64,000 nt of DNA from Actinobacillus sp. (GTDB lineage Bacteria; Pseudomonadota; Gammaproteobacteria; Enterobacterales; Pasteurellaceae). The DNA is taken from assembly GCA_020026055.1 (NCBI GenBank), contig JAHHRA010000003.1:50116-114115 (forward strand), read 5' to 3'. Positions 8,691-17,620 of the stretch are shown in pieces (position 1 is the first letter of the stretch; each line of letters starts with the position of its first letter). The notes under the pieces are model-generated. The model was given only the letters and a program-made list of their open reading frames with translations, was not told the DNA's origin and ran no database searches. Position numbers and translations under genes: made by a program.

Positions 8691-9812
8691 ATGACTATTT
8701 TTTCAGAAAATTTAACACCCAGCTACCAATCTCAGCTCTTACAAATATTTCAACATTTCCAACATCCTAGTTTGAAAAAAGATTTAATCAGTCTTCAAGC
8801 AATCAAAAAAATTACCCAATTAAATAAAGAATTATATATTGAGTTAAAAATGCCTTTTCCTTGGGGGCAAGGGTTAGCAGCATTAGAAAAATCACTCACA
8901 ACTTCACTTAAACAATTAACAGGTTGTCAACACATTCATTGGCATTTAAATACTCAAGTTGCTACTTTGCAACGTGCTAATCATGTACCCGCAATAAAAG
9001 GCGTTAAAAATATTATTGCAGTTACTTCAGGCAAAGGTGGAGTCGGTAAATCCACAGTTGCTGTCAATTTGGCACTCGCTTTGCAAGTTCTCGGTGCTAA
9101 AGTCGGCATTCTTGATGCTGATATTTATGGTCCTTCTCTACCTCTGATGCTCGGTCAACAAAATGCTCGCCCAACTTCACCAGATAATCAGCATATGCAA
9201 CCTATTTTAGCACATGGGCTTTTAACTAATTCCGTCGGTTACCTTATTCCTGCGGATAACGCTACTGTTTGGCGTGGACCTATTGCTAGTGGTGCTTTGA
9301 CGCAAATGTTAAACGAAACACTTTGGGTCGAAAATGGACGAGAACTGGATTATCTTGTGATCGATATGCCCCCTGGTACAGGTGACATTCAACTCACCCT
9401 CTCGCAACAAATTCCTGTTACAGGAGCAATCGTTATTACTACACCGCAAGATGTGGCATTACTTGATGCAATCAAAGGCATACATATGTTTCAAAAAGTC
9501 TCAGTTCCCGTTTTGGGCATCGTAGAAAATATGGCAGTACATATCTGTGCGAATTGCGGACATCACGAAAATATTTTTGGTACAGGTGGTGGGGAAAAGA
9601 TGGCAACGAAATATCAGCTCAATATTCTTGCTAAATTACCACTGCATATTCAATTACGTGAGGATATGGATAACGGTACTCCAAGTGTAATAAACCACCC
9701 CGACAGCGACATTGCTCAAGCTTTCCTCAATCTCGCTCAACAAACTGCGGCTGAGCTTTATTGGCAAGGGATTGTTATTCCTGATGAAATTCTTTTCACT
9801 GAAATTAAATAA
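8691..9812 (+). CDS. apbC: Iron-sulfur cluster carrier ATPase, Mrp/ApbC family
   Basis: It binds and transfers Fe-S clusters to apo-proteins using ATP (MinD-like deviant Walker P-loop). The 373-residue product has an N-terminal DUF59-like segment and then SGKGGVGKST, the signature deviant Walker A. DADIYGPSLP and VIDMPPGTGD follow, and a CANCGHHE segment supplies the CxxC cluster ligands. AAAGGA precedes the ATG. It is next to metG in divergent orientation, an arrangement I recall from other Pasteurellaceae and enterics. Confidence 0.95.
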   Translation: MTIFSENLTPSYQSQLLQIFQHFQHPSLKKDLISLQAIKKITQLNKELYIELKMPFPWGQGLAALEKSLTTSLKQLTGCQHIHWHLNTQVATLQRANHVPAIKGVKNIIAVTSGKGGVGKSTVAVNLALALQVLGAKVGILDADIYGPSLPLMLGQQNARPTSPDNQHMQPILAHGLLTNSVGYLIPADNATVWRGPIASGALTQMLNETLWVENGRELDYLVIDMPPGTGDIQLTLSQQIPVTGAIVITTPQDVALLDAIKGIHMFQKVSVPVLGIVENMAVHICANCGHHENIFGTGGGEKMATKYQLNILAKLPLHIQLREDMDNGTPSVINHPDSDIAQAFLNLAQQTAAELYWQGIVIPDEILFTEIK

Positions 9813-9825
9813 TGTTTATTTGAGT

Positions 9826-9930
9826 ACGCCTTGATTTTCAGAAAATTTTTCCGATAAAAATTACAAATTTTTTGAACGTTAATTACGAAGGAAATTACGC
9901 ACAAAGTATTTCTGTGTTTTGTGCGTAATT
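9826..9930. repeat. Long variant of the dispersed element plus terminator hairpin
   Basis: It begins ACGCC, then GAAAATTTTTCCGATAAAAA and TTTTTTGAACGT, sharing an order of motifs with the long copies at 29308 and 34559 (a ...CCGACAAAAACCACA...TTTTTGAACGTCGCTTG type). It ends in a separate strong inverted repeat, AATTACGCACAAA (from 9893) with TTTGTGCGTAATT (ending near 9930). The convergent genes apbC and glnD end on either side, so this should terminate both. Confidence 0.7.
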
Positions 9931-9945
9931 TTAAGATGCAATTGT

Positions 9946-12543
9946 TTAGTTTAAATTTTCAATTAATGCTTCACGCAATTTTTGTTTTTCTGTAAAAGTT
10001 AACGCCTGTCCTTGCTGATTAGTGATAATAAAAAAATCTTGTGCTTTCTCGCCAATTGTAGAAATTTTCGCATTGCGTAAATTTAATTTTAATTCATAAA
10101 AAATTTTTCCAACATTGGCTAACAATCCTTGTTTATCCAATGTAGTTAATTCAAATTCAGTTTGATCTTCTTTGCTTCGAATAAACTTTACTACAGTGGG
10201 AACTTCAAAAGGTTGAGTTTTTGAAAGAGATTTAATGTTTAACAATGGTAATGTTTCACAAAGTAGTGCTTCTGTTAATGCTTGCTCTAATTGTATACAG
10301 CGATCCTGAGCAACTTGCATATTTTGTTGTTCTGAAATGATAAAACTATCCAATACATCGCCATTTTCAGTCGTGATGATCTGTGCTTGGTGGATATCAA
10401 ATTTTTTCCTTTCCAATAAGGCTACGACTTTATAAAACAACCCAGGTTGATCAGTACAAGCGATAAATACTTCTGTGCCTTGCGATTGTTGATGTACTTT
10501 TACTAATAAGGCGTTTTCACGCTCTGCAAGCCATTGCGTATGTTGTACGATTTGTTCAATTTCCGTGCGTAAAAAATAACGCGGTGGCAATTTTTCCCAA
10601 ATCTGGAAAATATCTGCTTTTTTATACGCAAGTCGTAATAGTTGTGTTTCTGCTTGCTTTTTACGAGAAATTATTTCTTGAGTAGGATCGAATTGTGTCA
10701 TCGTACCTTTTTGTAATTGTTGTAAAGTATTTTGATAAAGCATTTTTAATAAGCTTGCTTTCCATGGGTCCCAACGTTTCTCACCTGTTCCACAAATATC
10801 TGCTACAGTTAAGCAAAGTAATAGATTTAAACGTTTTGCTGAACCAACATTTTGAGCAAAAGCTTGTATTACTAATGAATCTTGGATATCACGCCTTTGT
10901 GCAGTCATTGACATAATCAAATGATGTTTAACTAACCAAGCGATGTCTAGCATTTCTTTTTCAGGAATTTGATGTAAAGTACAAAAATCTTCAACATCTT
11001 GTAATGCTAATTCACTGTGATCGCCCCCTCGTCCTTTAGCTATATCGTGAAATAACGCTGCTAAGTAAAGTGTTCGTAAAGTAATTGGATTTTGTTTTAT
11101 TTGCTCAAAAACAGTGTGTATTAATGGAAATTGAAGATGATTGTCTGGCAAATCAAAATTTTCAATTGTTTGTAAAACACGGATAATATGTTCATCAACA
11201 CTATAATTATGGAATAAATCAAACTGCATTAAGCCTGTCACTTTTTCCCAATTTGGTAAGTATTTTTTTAAAATTCCATAACGATGTAAAGGAATAAAAG
11301 CACACTGAATGACATTTGCTTTTGTAAAAAGAGCTAAAAATTTAATGCGTGCTTCGGCGTTATCACAAAGTAATTTCATTGTACTTGGTTTAAATTTAAG
11401 TAAATGGCGTAAAGTATCGGGATAAATTTCTCGATCTGGATAGTCAATTAAATAATGAAACAAATCCAGAATGCTCGCAGGTTGCTCTCTGTAAGCGTTA
11501 ATATTTTTTAGTCGAATAAATTTATCGCTGATACAATAATTTTTGTCTAATGCTTTTTCAAACAATGCCCTATTTTTCGTTTCAAATTTCTGAAAATAAT
11601 GTTGCACAACGATATGGCAAAAAGTCGAAATAAATTGTGCTGTTTGAAAATATTGTTTCATCATTGCTTCTACATTGGCATTTGCATAAGAAGAGTCTTC
11701 TGTATACTTTAAAAAACTAGCTAATTGTTTTTGTTGCTCAAAATAAAGCCTATCATTTGAACGAGAATTTAATAAATGCAATGCATAACGAAGTCGGAAA
11801 AGAAATTGTTGACTTTCTTTAATTTGTTGATATTCATCTTGATCTATCCATTTTTGTGCAAGAATTTGCTCAAGACTTTTTGCCCCTGTATCCCGTAATG
11901 CCAACCAATACAATAAGTGCAAATCACGCAAACCGCCTAGGTTATATTTAAGATCTGGTTCGAGATTGTAACTTGTTTGATGAAAACGTTGATAACGCTT
12001 TTGTTGTTCAGCAATTTTTGCTTGAAAAAACGCAACGGGTGACCAATTATTTGATTGTCGCAAGGCTACGTTTAATTCTTCGGCAAGGGTTATGTCTCCT
12101 GCTAAAAATCGACGCTCTAAAAGATTAGTAGCAATTGTAATATTTTGTTGAGCTTGGCAAAAAGTTTCTGATAAATCACGTACAGCAATCCCTATTTTTA
12201 AACCGCAATCCCACAAAATTTGAATAAATTCTTCAATTTTGGGTTGATGAGCAAGAATCGGCTGTCTTATTAAGATAAATAAATCTAAATCTGAGTGTGG
12301 AAATAATTCTTCACGCCCATAGCCACCAACAGCAAACAATGATATGTTAACCATGTTTGGAAAAAGTGTTTGAAAAATATGTGTTAAGACGTCATCACAA
12401 AATTGCGTCCGATTTTTCATCCATTTATCAACAGGATATTGGTGGAAATATTGTTTTTCATCTGCTAACAATTGTTGAAATTGTAATTTAATTGTCTCAA
12501 CTTTGATAAAGTCGGAAGGAACAAAATGGGGTAATCGTTGCAT
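9946..12543 (-). CDS. glnD: Bifunctional PII uridylyltransferase / uridylyl-removing enzyme
   Basis: It is the glutamine sensor that adds UMP to and removes it from PII proteins, controlling nitrogen assimilation. The nucleotidyltransferase motif is GGYGREELFPHSDLDLFIL, where the DLD carboxylates bind metal. The HD phosphohydrolase domain has LFHDIAKGRGGDHSE, and two ACT domains end the protein (one with FIACTDQPGLFYKVVALL, one with FELTTLDKQGLLANVG). The start is uncertain: I give the ATG at 12543 (865 residues), while an in-frame GTG and a TTG lie just upstream (12558, 12588). No clear ribosome site favours one of them. Confidence 0.95.
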   Translation of the reverse strand: MQRLPHFVPSDFIKVETIKLQFQQLLADEKQYFHQYPVDKWMKNRTQFCDDVLTHIFQTLFPNMVNISLFAVGGYGREELFPHSDLDLFILIRQPILAHQPKIEEFIQILWDCGLKIGIAVRDLSETFCQAQQNITIATNLLERRFLAGDITLAEELNVALRQSNNWSPVAFFQAKIAEQQKRYQRFHQTSYNLEPDLKYNLGGLRDLHLLYWLALRDTGAKSLEQILAQKWIDQDEYQQIKESQQFLFRLRYALHLLNSRSNDRLYFEQQKQLASFLKYTEDSSYANANVEAMMKQYFQTAQFISTFCHIVVQHYFQKFETKNRALFEKALDKNYCISDKFIRLKNINAYREQPASILDLFHYLIDYPDREIYPDTLRHLLKFKPSTMKLLCDNAEARIKFLALFTKANVIQCAFIPLHRYGILKKYLPNWEKVTGLMQFDLFHNYSVDEHIIRVLQTIENFDLPDNHLQFPLIHTVFEQIKQNPITLRTLYLAALFHDIAKGRGGDHSELALQDVEDFCTLHQIPEKEMLDIAWLVKHHLIMSMTAQRRDIQDSLVIQAFAQNVGSAKRLNLLLCLTVADICGTGEKRWDPWKASLLKMLYQNTLQQLQKGTMTQFDPTQEIISRKKQAETQLLRLAYKKADIFQIWEKLPPRYFLRTEIEQIVQHTQWLAERENALLVKVHQQSQGTEVFIACTDQPGLFYKVVALLERKKFDIHQAQIITTENGDVLDSFIISEQQNMQVAQDRCIQLEQALTEALLCETLPLLNIKSLSKTQPFEVPTVVKFIRSKEDQTEFELTTLDKQGLLANVGKIFYELKLNLRNAKISTIGEKAQDFFIITNQQGQALTFTEKQKLREALIENLN

Positions 12544-12640
12544 AATATTTTGTTTCACTTTTAAAAATTTTAACGATGAGTTTAGCAAATCATAAAAAGA
12601 TCTGTACAGAATCTATTTTTTTATTTTTAGGAATCTTTAC

Positions 12641-13471
12641 ATGAAAAAAATTATTGTATTTTTATCTCTCTTTGTGAGTAATCTTGCTAGTGCTTCCGAT
12701 GAATTAACAACATTATCAAAAGCAGCTGCAATCTTGAGTCCAAAAACAACAGGGCTTTTTGGATTAGTGCCTTATAAACAAAATTACCTTATGGAAACTT
12801 ATTCCAATGGCAACTATCATTTCCCAGAAAATATGCGGCGTGATGAAATCAAATTCCAAATAAGTTTTGCTGTACCAATTTGGCGTTTCAATGATCAATT
12901 TGCTTTTGCTGGTGCTTATACTCAGCAATCTTATTTCCAGATGACCAACCATGCTAACTCTTCCCCTTTTAGAGAAACTAATTATGAGCCACAACTCTTT
13001 TTTGCTTGGGATACGAAAGAAAAACCTTTATTTTGGGGCTGGCAATTAAATGGCATAGAATTTGGTGCAATTCATCAATCTAATGGCCGAGGGAATGATA
13101 ATTTACAATCTCGGAGCTGGAATCGTATCTACTCTCAGTTTTCAATAAGTCATGGTCACTTTCAAATTCAGTGGAAACCTTGGATTAAAATTCCTGAAAG
13201 TTCTTATCAAGATAATGCTGACTTGACGCATTATCGAGGTTACAGTGATCTCAATTTTGCTTATATGACACCTACTCACCAAGTGACTCTTAAAACACAT
13301 TACAACGCAAAATATGGTTATGGTGGTGCAGAATTAAGTTATAGCTATCCTATTACAAAATATTTCCGAATTTATGCACAATATTTCGGCGGTTATGGCG
13401 AATCTTTGATTGATTACAATAAGAAAATTCATCGTTTTGGTGTGGGTTTCAGCTTAAATGATGTTTTTTAA
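12641..13471 (+). CDS. pldA: Outer-membrane phospholipase A
   Basis: It is a beta-barrel lipase (PLA1/PLA2) of the outer membrane, active on dimerisation with calcium. The 276-residue precursor has a signal peptide (MKKIIVFLSLFVSNLASA). The catalytic segment IHQSNGRGNDNLQSRSWNR carries the family His-x-Ser pair and the following Asn/Ser-rich loop. Alternating hydrophobic strands run to a terminal phenylalanine (GVGFSLNDVF), as expected for assembly by the BAM complex. AGGAA precedes the ATG. It faces rnm tail to tail, only 8 bases apart. Confidence 0.93.
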   Translation: MKKIIVFLSLFVSNLASASDELTTLSKAAAILSPKTTGLFGLVPYKQNYLMETYSNGNYHFPENMRRDEIKFQISFAVPIWRFNDQFAFAGAYTQQSYFQMTNHANSSPFRETNYEPQLFFAWDTKEKPLFWGWQLNGIEFGAIHQSNGRGNDNLQSRSWNRIYSQFSISHGHFQIQWKPWIKIPESSYQDNADLTHYRGYSDLNFAYMTPTHQVTLKTHYNAKYGYGGAELSYSYPITKYFRIYAQYFGGYGESLIDYNKKIHRFGVGFSLNDVF

Positions 13472-13479
13472 TAGTTAGT

Positions 13480-14298
13480 TTATGGCGTTAAAATGAACAT
13501 CGTATTTTCTGGTAAAGCTAACTCTTTACCCAGTTCACGCCAACCACAAGGAAAATGAAAATCGGATCCACCACTAGCTGCTAAATTATGCTCCTTAGCT
13601 AATGCCAATAAACGCTGGCGTTGTTGAGGATTTTGCCCACAACTTGCAACCTCTAATGCATCACCTTGCCAAGCTTTAAAATCAGTAATCAGTTGTTGAA
13701 AATTTTTACGACTTAGCTCATAACGCAAAGGATGAGCAAGAATAGCTTTACCACCAGCTTGATGAATTGCAGAAATAGCTGTTTTAATATCACACCACAA
13801 TGGTTGAACATAAGCTTTCTTGCCTTGCGAAAGATAATGTTTAAATGCTTGCGATATATCTCTCGCCAAACCATGTTTTACTAAAACTTGAGCGAAATGT
13901 GCACGAGTGACTTCCCCATCACTTAGTGATTGTGCTTCTTCAAATGCCTTATCAATTCCAAATAAAGAAAGCTTTTCAGCAATTGCTAAAGCACGTTGAT
14001 GGCGTAATCTTTGTTGCTGATACAAAAGTTTATTAAGTGTTATATTTTGAGGATCAAAATCCAAACCAACAATATGAATATCTTTATTTGCCCAACATGT
14101 GGAAATTTCTACGCCATTCACAAAAATAATATTTTGATTTTTTGCTTCAAATGCGGCTTCTTCTAAACCTTGCAACGTATCGTGATCCGTCAATGCTAAC
14201 CACTGTACTCCCATCTCAACTGCTCGCAAAACTAATTCAGTCGGAGATAATACGCCATCAGAAGCATTACTATGACAGTGGAAATCATATTTAAGCAT
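13480..14298 (-). CDS. rnm: PHP-domain RNase / 3',5'-nucleotide phosphatase (TrpH/YciV, RNase AM)
   Basis: It is a metal-dependent 5'-3' exonuclease of the PHP superfamily, acting on short RNA and 3',5'-bisnucleotides. The PHP motifs are complete: DFHCHSNASDG near the N-terminus, LTDHDTL, NGVEIS, AILAHPLRY, and SGGSDFHFPCGW close to the C-terminus. The 272-residue length is close to that of E. coli YciV. AGGAGT precedes the start. It lies downstream of pepN on the same strand but is separated from it by two repeat structures. Confidence 0.9.
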   Translation of the reverse strand: MLKYDFHCHSNASDGVLSPTELVLRAVEMGVQWLALTDHDTLQGLEEAAFEAKNQNIIFVNGVEISTCWANKDIHIVGLDFDPQNITLNKLLYQQQRLRHQRALAIAEKLSLFGIDKAFEEAQSLSDGEVTRAHFAQVLVKHGLARDISQAFKHYLSQGKKAYVQPLWCDIKTAISAIHQAGGKAILAHPLRYELSRKNFQQLITDFKAWQGDALEVASCGQNPQQRQRLLALAKEHNLAASGGSDFHFPCGWRELGKELALPENTMFILTP

Positions 14299-14411
14299 TT
14301 ATTGATAACTCCTAGTTTTAAGTTGTTATGCTGTCAAAATCTGAAAATTTTTCTATTTTTCAAATAAAGCTTGATTCTTTTATAGCTCACTATCAAATTT
14401 TATTGCTAATA

Positions 14412-14447
14412 GCTTACTTTCTTACACGAACAAGAAAGAAAGTAAGC
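14412..14447. repeat. Perfect 12-bp inverted repeat hairpin
   Basis: GCTTACTTTCTT (14412-14423) pairs with AAGAAAGTAAGC (14436-14447). It is followed within a few A's by a 41-bp element, the same composite seen at 4123-4183 with GTTTACTTTT/AAAAGTAAAC arms. On the pepN strand it is not followed by a T-run, so it is not an obvious terminator. Confidence 0.7.
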
Positions 14448-14453
14448 AAAAAA

Positions 14454-14494
14454 ACGCCTCAAAATTCAAAAAAATTTCCCGATTATATTGGCAT
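14454..14494. repeat. Dispersed 41-bp palindromic element at the pepN stop
   Basis: ACGCC (14454) to GGCAT (14494) is exactly 41 bp, with an AAAAAAATTTCCCGATT core. It directly abuts the pepN TGA (14494-14496), so it forms the start of the pepN 3' untranslated region. Confidence 0.7.
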
Positions 14495-17091
14495 CAAACG
14501 CTCTCTAATGCTTTGCCAATTTTTTCATATAGATCATTTGAAAGATTTTCAACTTTTTGTAGTTTTTCTAACTCAGTTTTAATTAATCTTTGTCGCGTCT
14601 CATCGTAACGAGCAAAACGGATAAAAGGTTCAATCAATCTCGAAGCGAGTTGTGGGTTAGATGCATTTAAGATAGCTAAAATTTCGCTCAAAAAAACATA
14701 ACCTGAGCCATCTTTTTGATGGAATTGAGCGAGGTTATAAGTACTAAAAGCTCCAATTAAACTACGCACTCGATTCGGATTATTGAGGCTAAAACTGCGA
14801 TGTTGCATAAGATTTTTAACTCGTATTAAAGCATTAGCATCAGGACGCGTAGCTTGAATACTAAACCATTTATCCATTACTAAACCATCTTCTGCCCATT
14901 TTTGTTCAAAATCAGTTAATAACATCTCCGCAATTGGTGAGTTTGCCTGAGTAGCAGCTTTGAGGGCTGCGAGAATATCCGTCATATTATCTGCTTCAAA
15001 ATAATGCTGACGAAGCAAAGTTTCATTCTGTGGTCGTTGTGCTAAGAATTGCAAACATTGATTACGTAAAGCACGTTTAGCAATAGCGGACTGATTAAAC
15101 ACATAATGTTCTGCTTTGAGAGATCGATAAACATTCAATAAACTGTCTTGTAAAGCAATAGCGATTTGAGTTTGCATAAATTCTCGAACTGCAACAATTG
15201 CTGTTGGATCAACGCAATCATCAACTAATTCAGCAAATTCTTGTGCAGTCGGAAGTGTTAAAAGTAATGTAACGATCGCAATTTGATTTTGATTATTTAA
15301 ACAACTGCATAAACAATCTTCTAAAGCATCTAAAATTATATTTGGAAAAACAAACGGTTGGTTATTTTGCAAACGACTTAAGTTACAACGTAACACTTTA
15401 TCATAAAGCATTTGTATTGCATCCCAACGAATAAATTCATTTTTCGAAGCTTTCATCAAAGTAATTAATTCAGAATCTTGATAAAAATAATCTAGTTTTA
15501 CCGGAGCAGAAAAATCACATAATAATGCAGGAATTGGTTTGCTTGAAATTGAATGAAATTCAAAAGTTTGCTCTGCTTGGGTAAGATTTAAGATTTTGTC
15601 TGCTGCAAGAGCTTCGCCAAATTCATTATAAAGTTGCACTTTAAGCGGAATCTGCAAAGCAACTTTTTCAACTTGATCAGCAGTAGCAGGTGTGAATTGG
15701 CGAACATGCAAACGATAACACGCAGTAGTGGCATCATAATTGTCTGTCACTATCAATTGTGGCGTGCCTGATTGACTATACCAATAGCGGAATTGAGTTA
15801 AATCTTGCCCTGAAGCAATTTCCATTGCCCTCACAAAATCTTCACAAGTCGCTGCTTTGCCGTCATTTTCCGCAATATATTGTCGCATTCCTGCTTGAAA
15901 TGCAGCTTCTCCTAACAAAGTGTGCAACATCCGGATAACTTCAGCCCCTTTTTCATAAACTGTCATTGTGTAGAAATTATTCATTTCGATCACTTTTTCA
16001 GGACGGATCGGGTGAGACATTGGACTCGCATCTTCAGGAAATTGCATTGCACGTAAAAATTTGACATTTTTAATCCGATTTACTGCCCGTGATCCTACAT
16101 CTGAAGAAAATTCTTGATCACGGAATACAGTCAACCCCTCTTTTAAGCTCAATTGAAACCAATCACGGCAAGTGACACGGTTGCCTGTCCAATTATGGAA
16201 ATATTCATGTCCGATCACCGATTCTACCCCAAGATAATCTTCATCTGTTGCAGTTTGTGGATTTGCTAACACGTACTTGGAATTAAAAATATTTAATCCT
16301 TTGTTTTCCATTGCTCCCATATTAAAAAAGTCAACAGCAACAATCATATAAATATCCAAATCATACTCTAAACCAAAACGTTGTTCATCCCATTGCATTG
16401 CTTTTTTAAGGCTAGTCATCGCAAATTCAGCACGTCCTAAATTTCCTTTGTCTACAAACAATTCCAATTTCACTTCTCGCCCACTACAAGTAATAAATTT
16501 ATCCTGTAAACAATCAAAGTCTCCTGCAACTAAAGCAAATAAGTAACTCGGTTTTGGGAAAGGATCTTGCCAAACAACCCAATGTTTATCACTTATTTCG
16601 CCTTTATCAATACAATTGCCATTCGAAAGCAAATGAGGATAACTGTATTTATCAGCTGTGATTTTAGTAGTATAACGAGCAAGAACATCAGGACGATCTA
16701 AGAAATAAGTAATTTGCCGAAACCCTTCCGCTTCACATTGAGTACAAAGTGCTACTCCCGATTGATACAATCCTTGTAATGAAGTATTTTGAGCAGGCTC
16801 AAGACGAGTGTGAATCGTCAATTCAAAACAAGTTAAATCCTGCGGAATACTGAGCATTAAACCATATTTGTCTTTTTGATAATTAATGATTTTTCCATTC
16901 AATTTAATTGAAATTAGTGTCTGACTATGTCCATCAAGCCGTAATTCAGTCGAGTGCGGATTTAAACGTTTGACTTGATTGATGGCAATAACTTCGGTTT
17001 GATGTGGATCTAATTGAAAATCAAGGAAAATATCTGTAATAGTGAAATCTGGAGAATGGTAATCTTTTCTATATTTTGCTTGTGCATGCAT
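14494..17091 (-). CDS. pepN: Aminopeptidase N, M1 family
   Basis: It is a cytosolic zinc aminopeptidase that finishes peptide breakdown. The 865-residue protein has the M1 exopeptidase motif MGAMENKG, the zinc motif HEYFHNW with the downstream KEGLTVFRDQEF glutamate, and a C-terminal helical domain. E. coli PepN has 870 residues. AAGGAT precedes the ATG. It is co-oriented with pgpA and thiL upstream, the gap to pgpA being 18 bases, so it is probably cotranscribed. One GTTACAACGTAAC word lies within it at 15382. Confidence 0.96.
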   Translation of the reverse strand: MHAQAKYRKDYHSPDFTITDIFLDFQLDPHQTEVIAINQVKRLNPHSTELRLDGHSQTLISIKLNGKIINYQKDKYGLMLSIPQDLTCFELTIHTRLEPAQNTSLQGLYQSGVALCTQCEAEGFRQITYFLDRPDVLARYTTKITADKYSYPHLLSNGNCIDKGEISDKHWVVWQDPFPKPSYLFALVAGDFDCLQDKFITCSGREVKLELFVDKGNLGRAEFAMTSLKKAMQWDEQRFGLEYDLDIYMIVAVDFFNMGAMENKGLNIFNSKYVLANPQTATDEDYLGVESVIGHEYFHNWTGNRVTCRDWFQLSLKEGLTVFRDQEFSSDVGSRAVNRIKNVKFLRAMQFPEDASPMSHPIRPEKVIEMNNFYTMTVYEKGAEVIRMLHTLLGEAAFQAGMRQYIAENDGKAATCEDFVRAMEIASGQDLTQFRYWYSQSGTPQLIVTDNYDATTACYRLHVRQFTPATADQVEKVALQIPLKVQLYNEFGEALAADKILNLTQAEQTFEFHSISSKPIPALLCDFSAPVKLDYFYQDSELITLMKASKNEFIRWDAIQMLYDKVLRCNLSRLQNNQPFVFPNIILDALEDCLCSCLNNQNQIAIVTLLLTLPTAQEFAELVDDCVDPTAIVAVREFMQTQIAIALQDSLLNVYRSLKAEHYVFNQSAIAKRALRNQCLQFLAQRPQNETLLRQHYFEADNMTDILAALKAATQANSPIAEMLLTDFEQKWAEDGLVMDKWFSIQATRPDANALIRVKNLMQHRSFSLNNPNRVRSLIGAFSTYNLAQFHQKDGSGYVFLSEILAILNASNPQLASRLIEPFIRFARYDETRQRLIKTELEKLQKVENLSNDLYEKIGKALESV
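15382..15394. repeat. GTTACAACGTAAC 13-mer within pepN
   Basis: Exact copy of the recurring 13-bp interrupted palindrome. On the pepN strand it falls in the codons for VLRCNLS, so protein coding is not disturbed. Confidence 0.6.
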
Positions 17092-17109
17092 AAATAATCC
17101 TTATAAAAA

Positions 17110-17607
17110 TTAAAAAAACAAAATTAAAAACCAGCGGTAAATAAAAATACTGCCTACAGCGTAGAACGCTGCAATAACATCATCGATCATAATCCCAAAG
17201 CCGTTGTGAATTTTCTGATCGAAGTACTTAATTGGAAATGGTTTCCAGACATCAAATAATCGAAATAAACTAAAAGCGAGTAATTGATTAAACCAAATTA
17301 AATTTGGTAATGCCATTAATGTGATGAAAATTCCTACAAATTCATCCCAAACTATTGCACCGTGATCATGTACACCCATATCTTCCGCAGTTTTTTGACA
17401 GAGATAAATACCAAGAAAAAAACTGACGAGCGTGAAAAGAAAAAAAAGTTGCCCTCCCATTTCACTGAGTAAAAAAGTACCTATTGGCGTTGCTACAAGA
17501 CTCCCCCAAGTCCCTGGTGCTTTAGGCATAAGCCCCGAACCAAATCCAACAGCGAGCAAATGCGTTGGTTGACGTAAATCAATTTTTTTTATTGGGTTTT
17601 GTGTCAT
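17110..17607 (-). CDS. pgpA: Phosphatidylglycerophosphatase A
   Basis: It dephosphorylates phosphatidylglycerol phosphate at the inner membrane. The product (165 residues from the ATG at 17607) has the family's GFGSGLMPKAPGTWGSL glycine/proline segment, the AEDMGVHDHGAIVWDEFVG motif and several membrane helices, with DDVIAAFYA at the C-terminus. E. coli PgpA has 172 residues. In-frame upstream Mets at 17640-17655 overlap thiL and would add a charged leader. thiL followed by pgpA is the classic order. Confidence 0.92.
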   Translation of the reverse strand: MTQNPIKKIDLRQPTHLLAVGFGSGLMPKAPGTWGSLVATPIGTFLLSEMGGQLFFLFTLVSFFLGIYLCQKTAEDMGVHDHGAIVWDEFVGIFITLMALPNLIWFNQLLAFSLFRLFDVWKPFPIKYFDQKIHNGFGIMIDDVIAAFYAVGSIFIYRWFLILFF

Positions 17608-17620
17608 TTTCGTTTTCTCA

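Noticed and set aside
14328..14582. Plus-strand 84-residue frame between rnm and pepN.
   Set aside because: It is made of repeat elements (its SENFS-like peptide comes from a degenerate element) and ends antisense to pepN.
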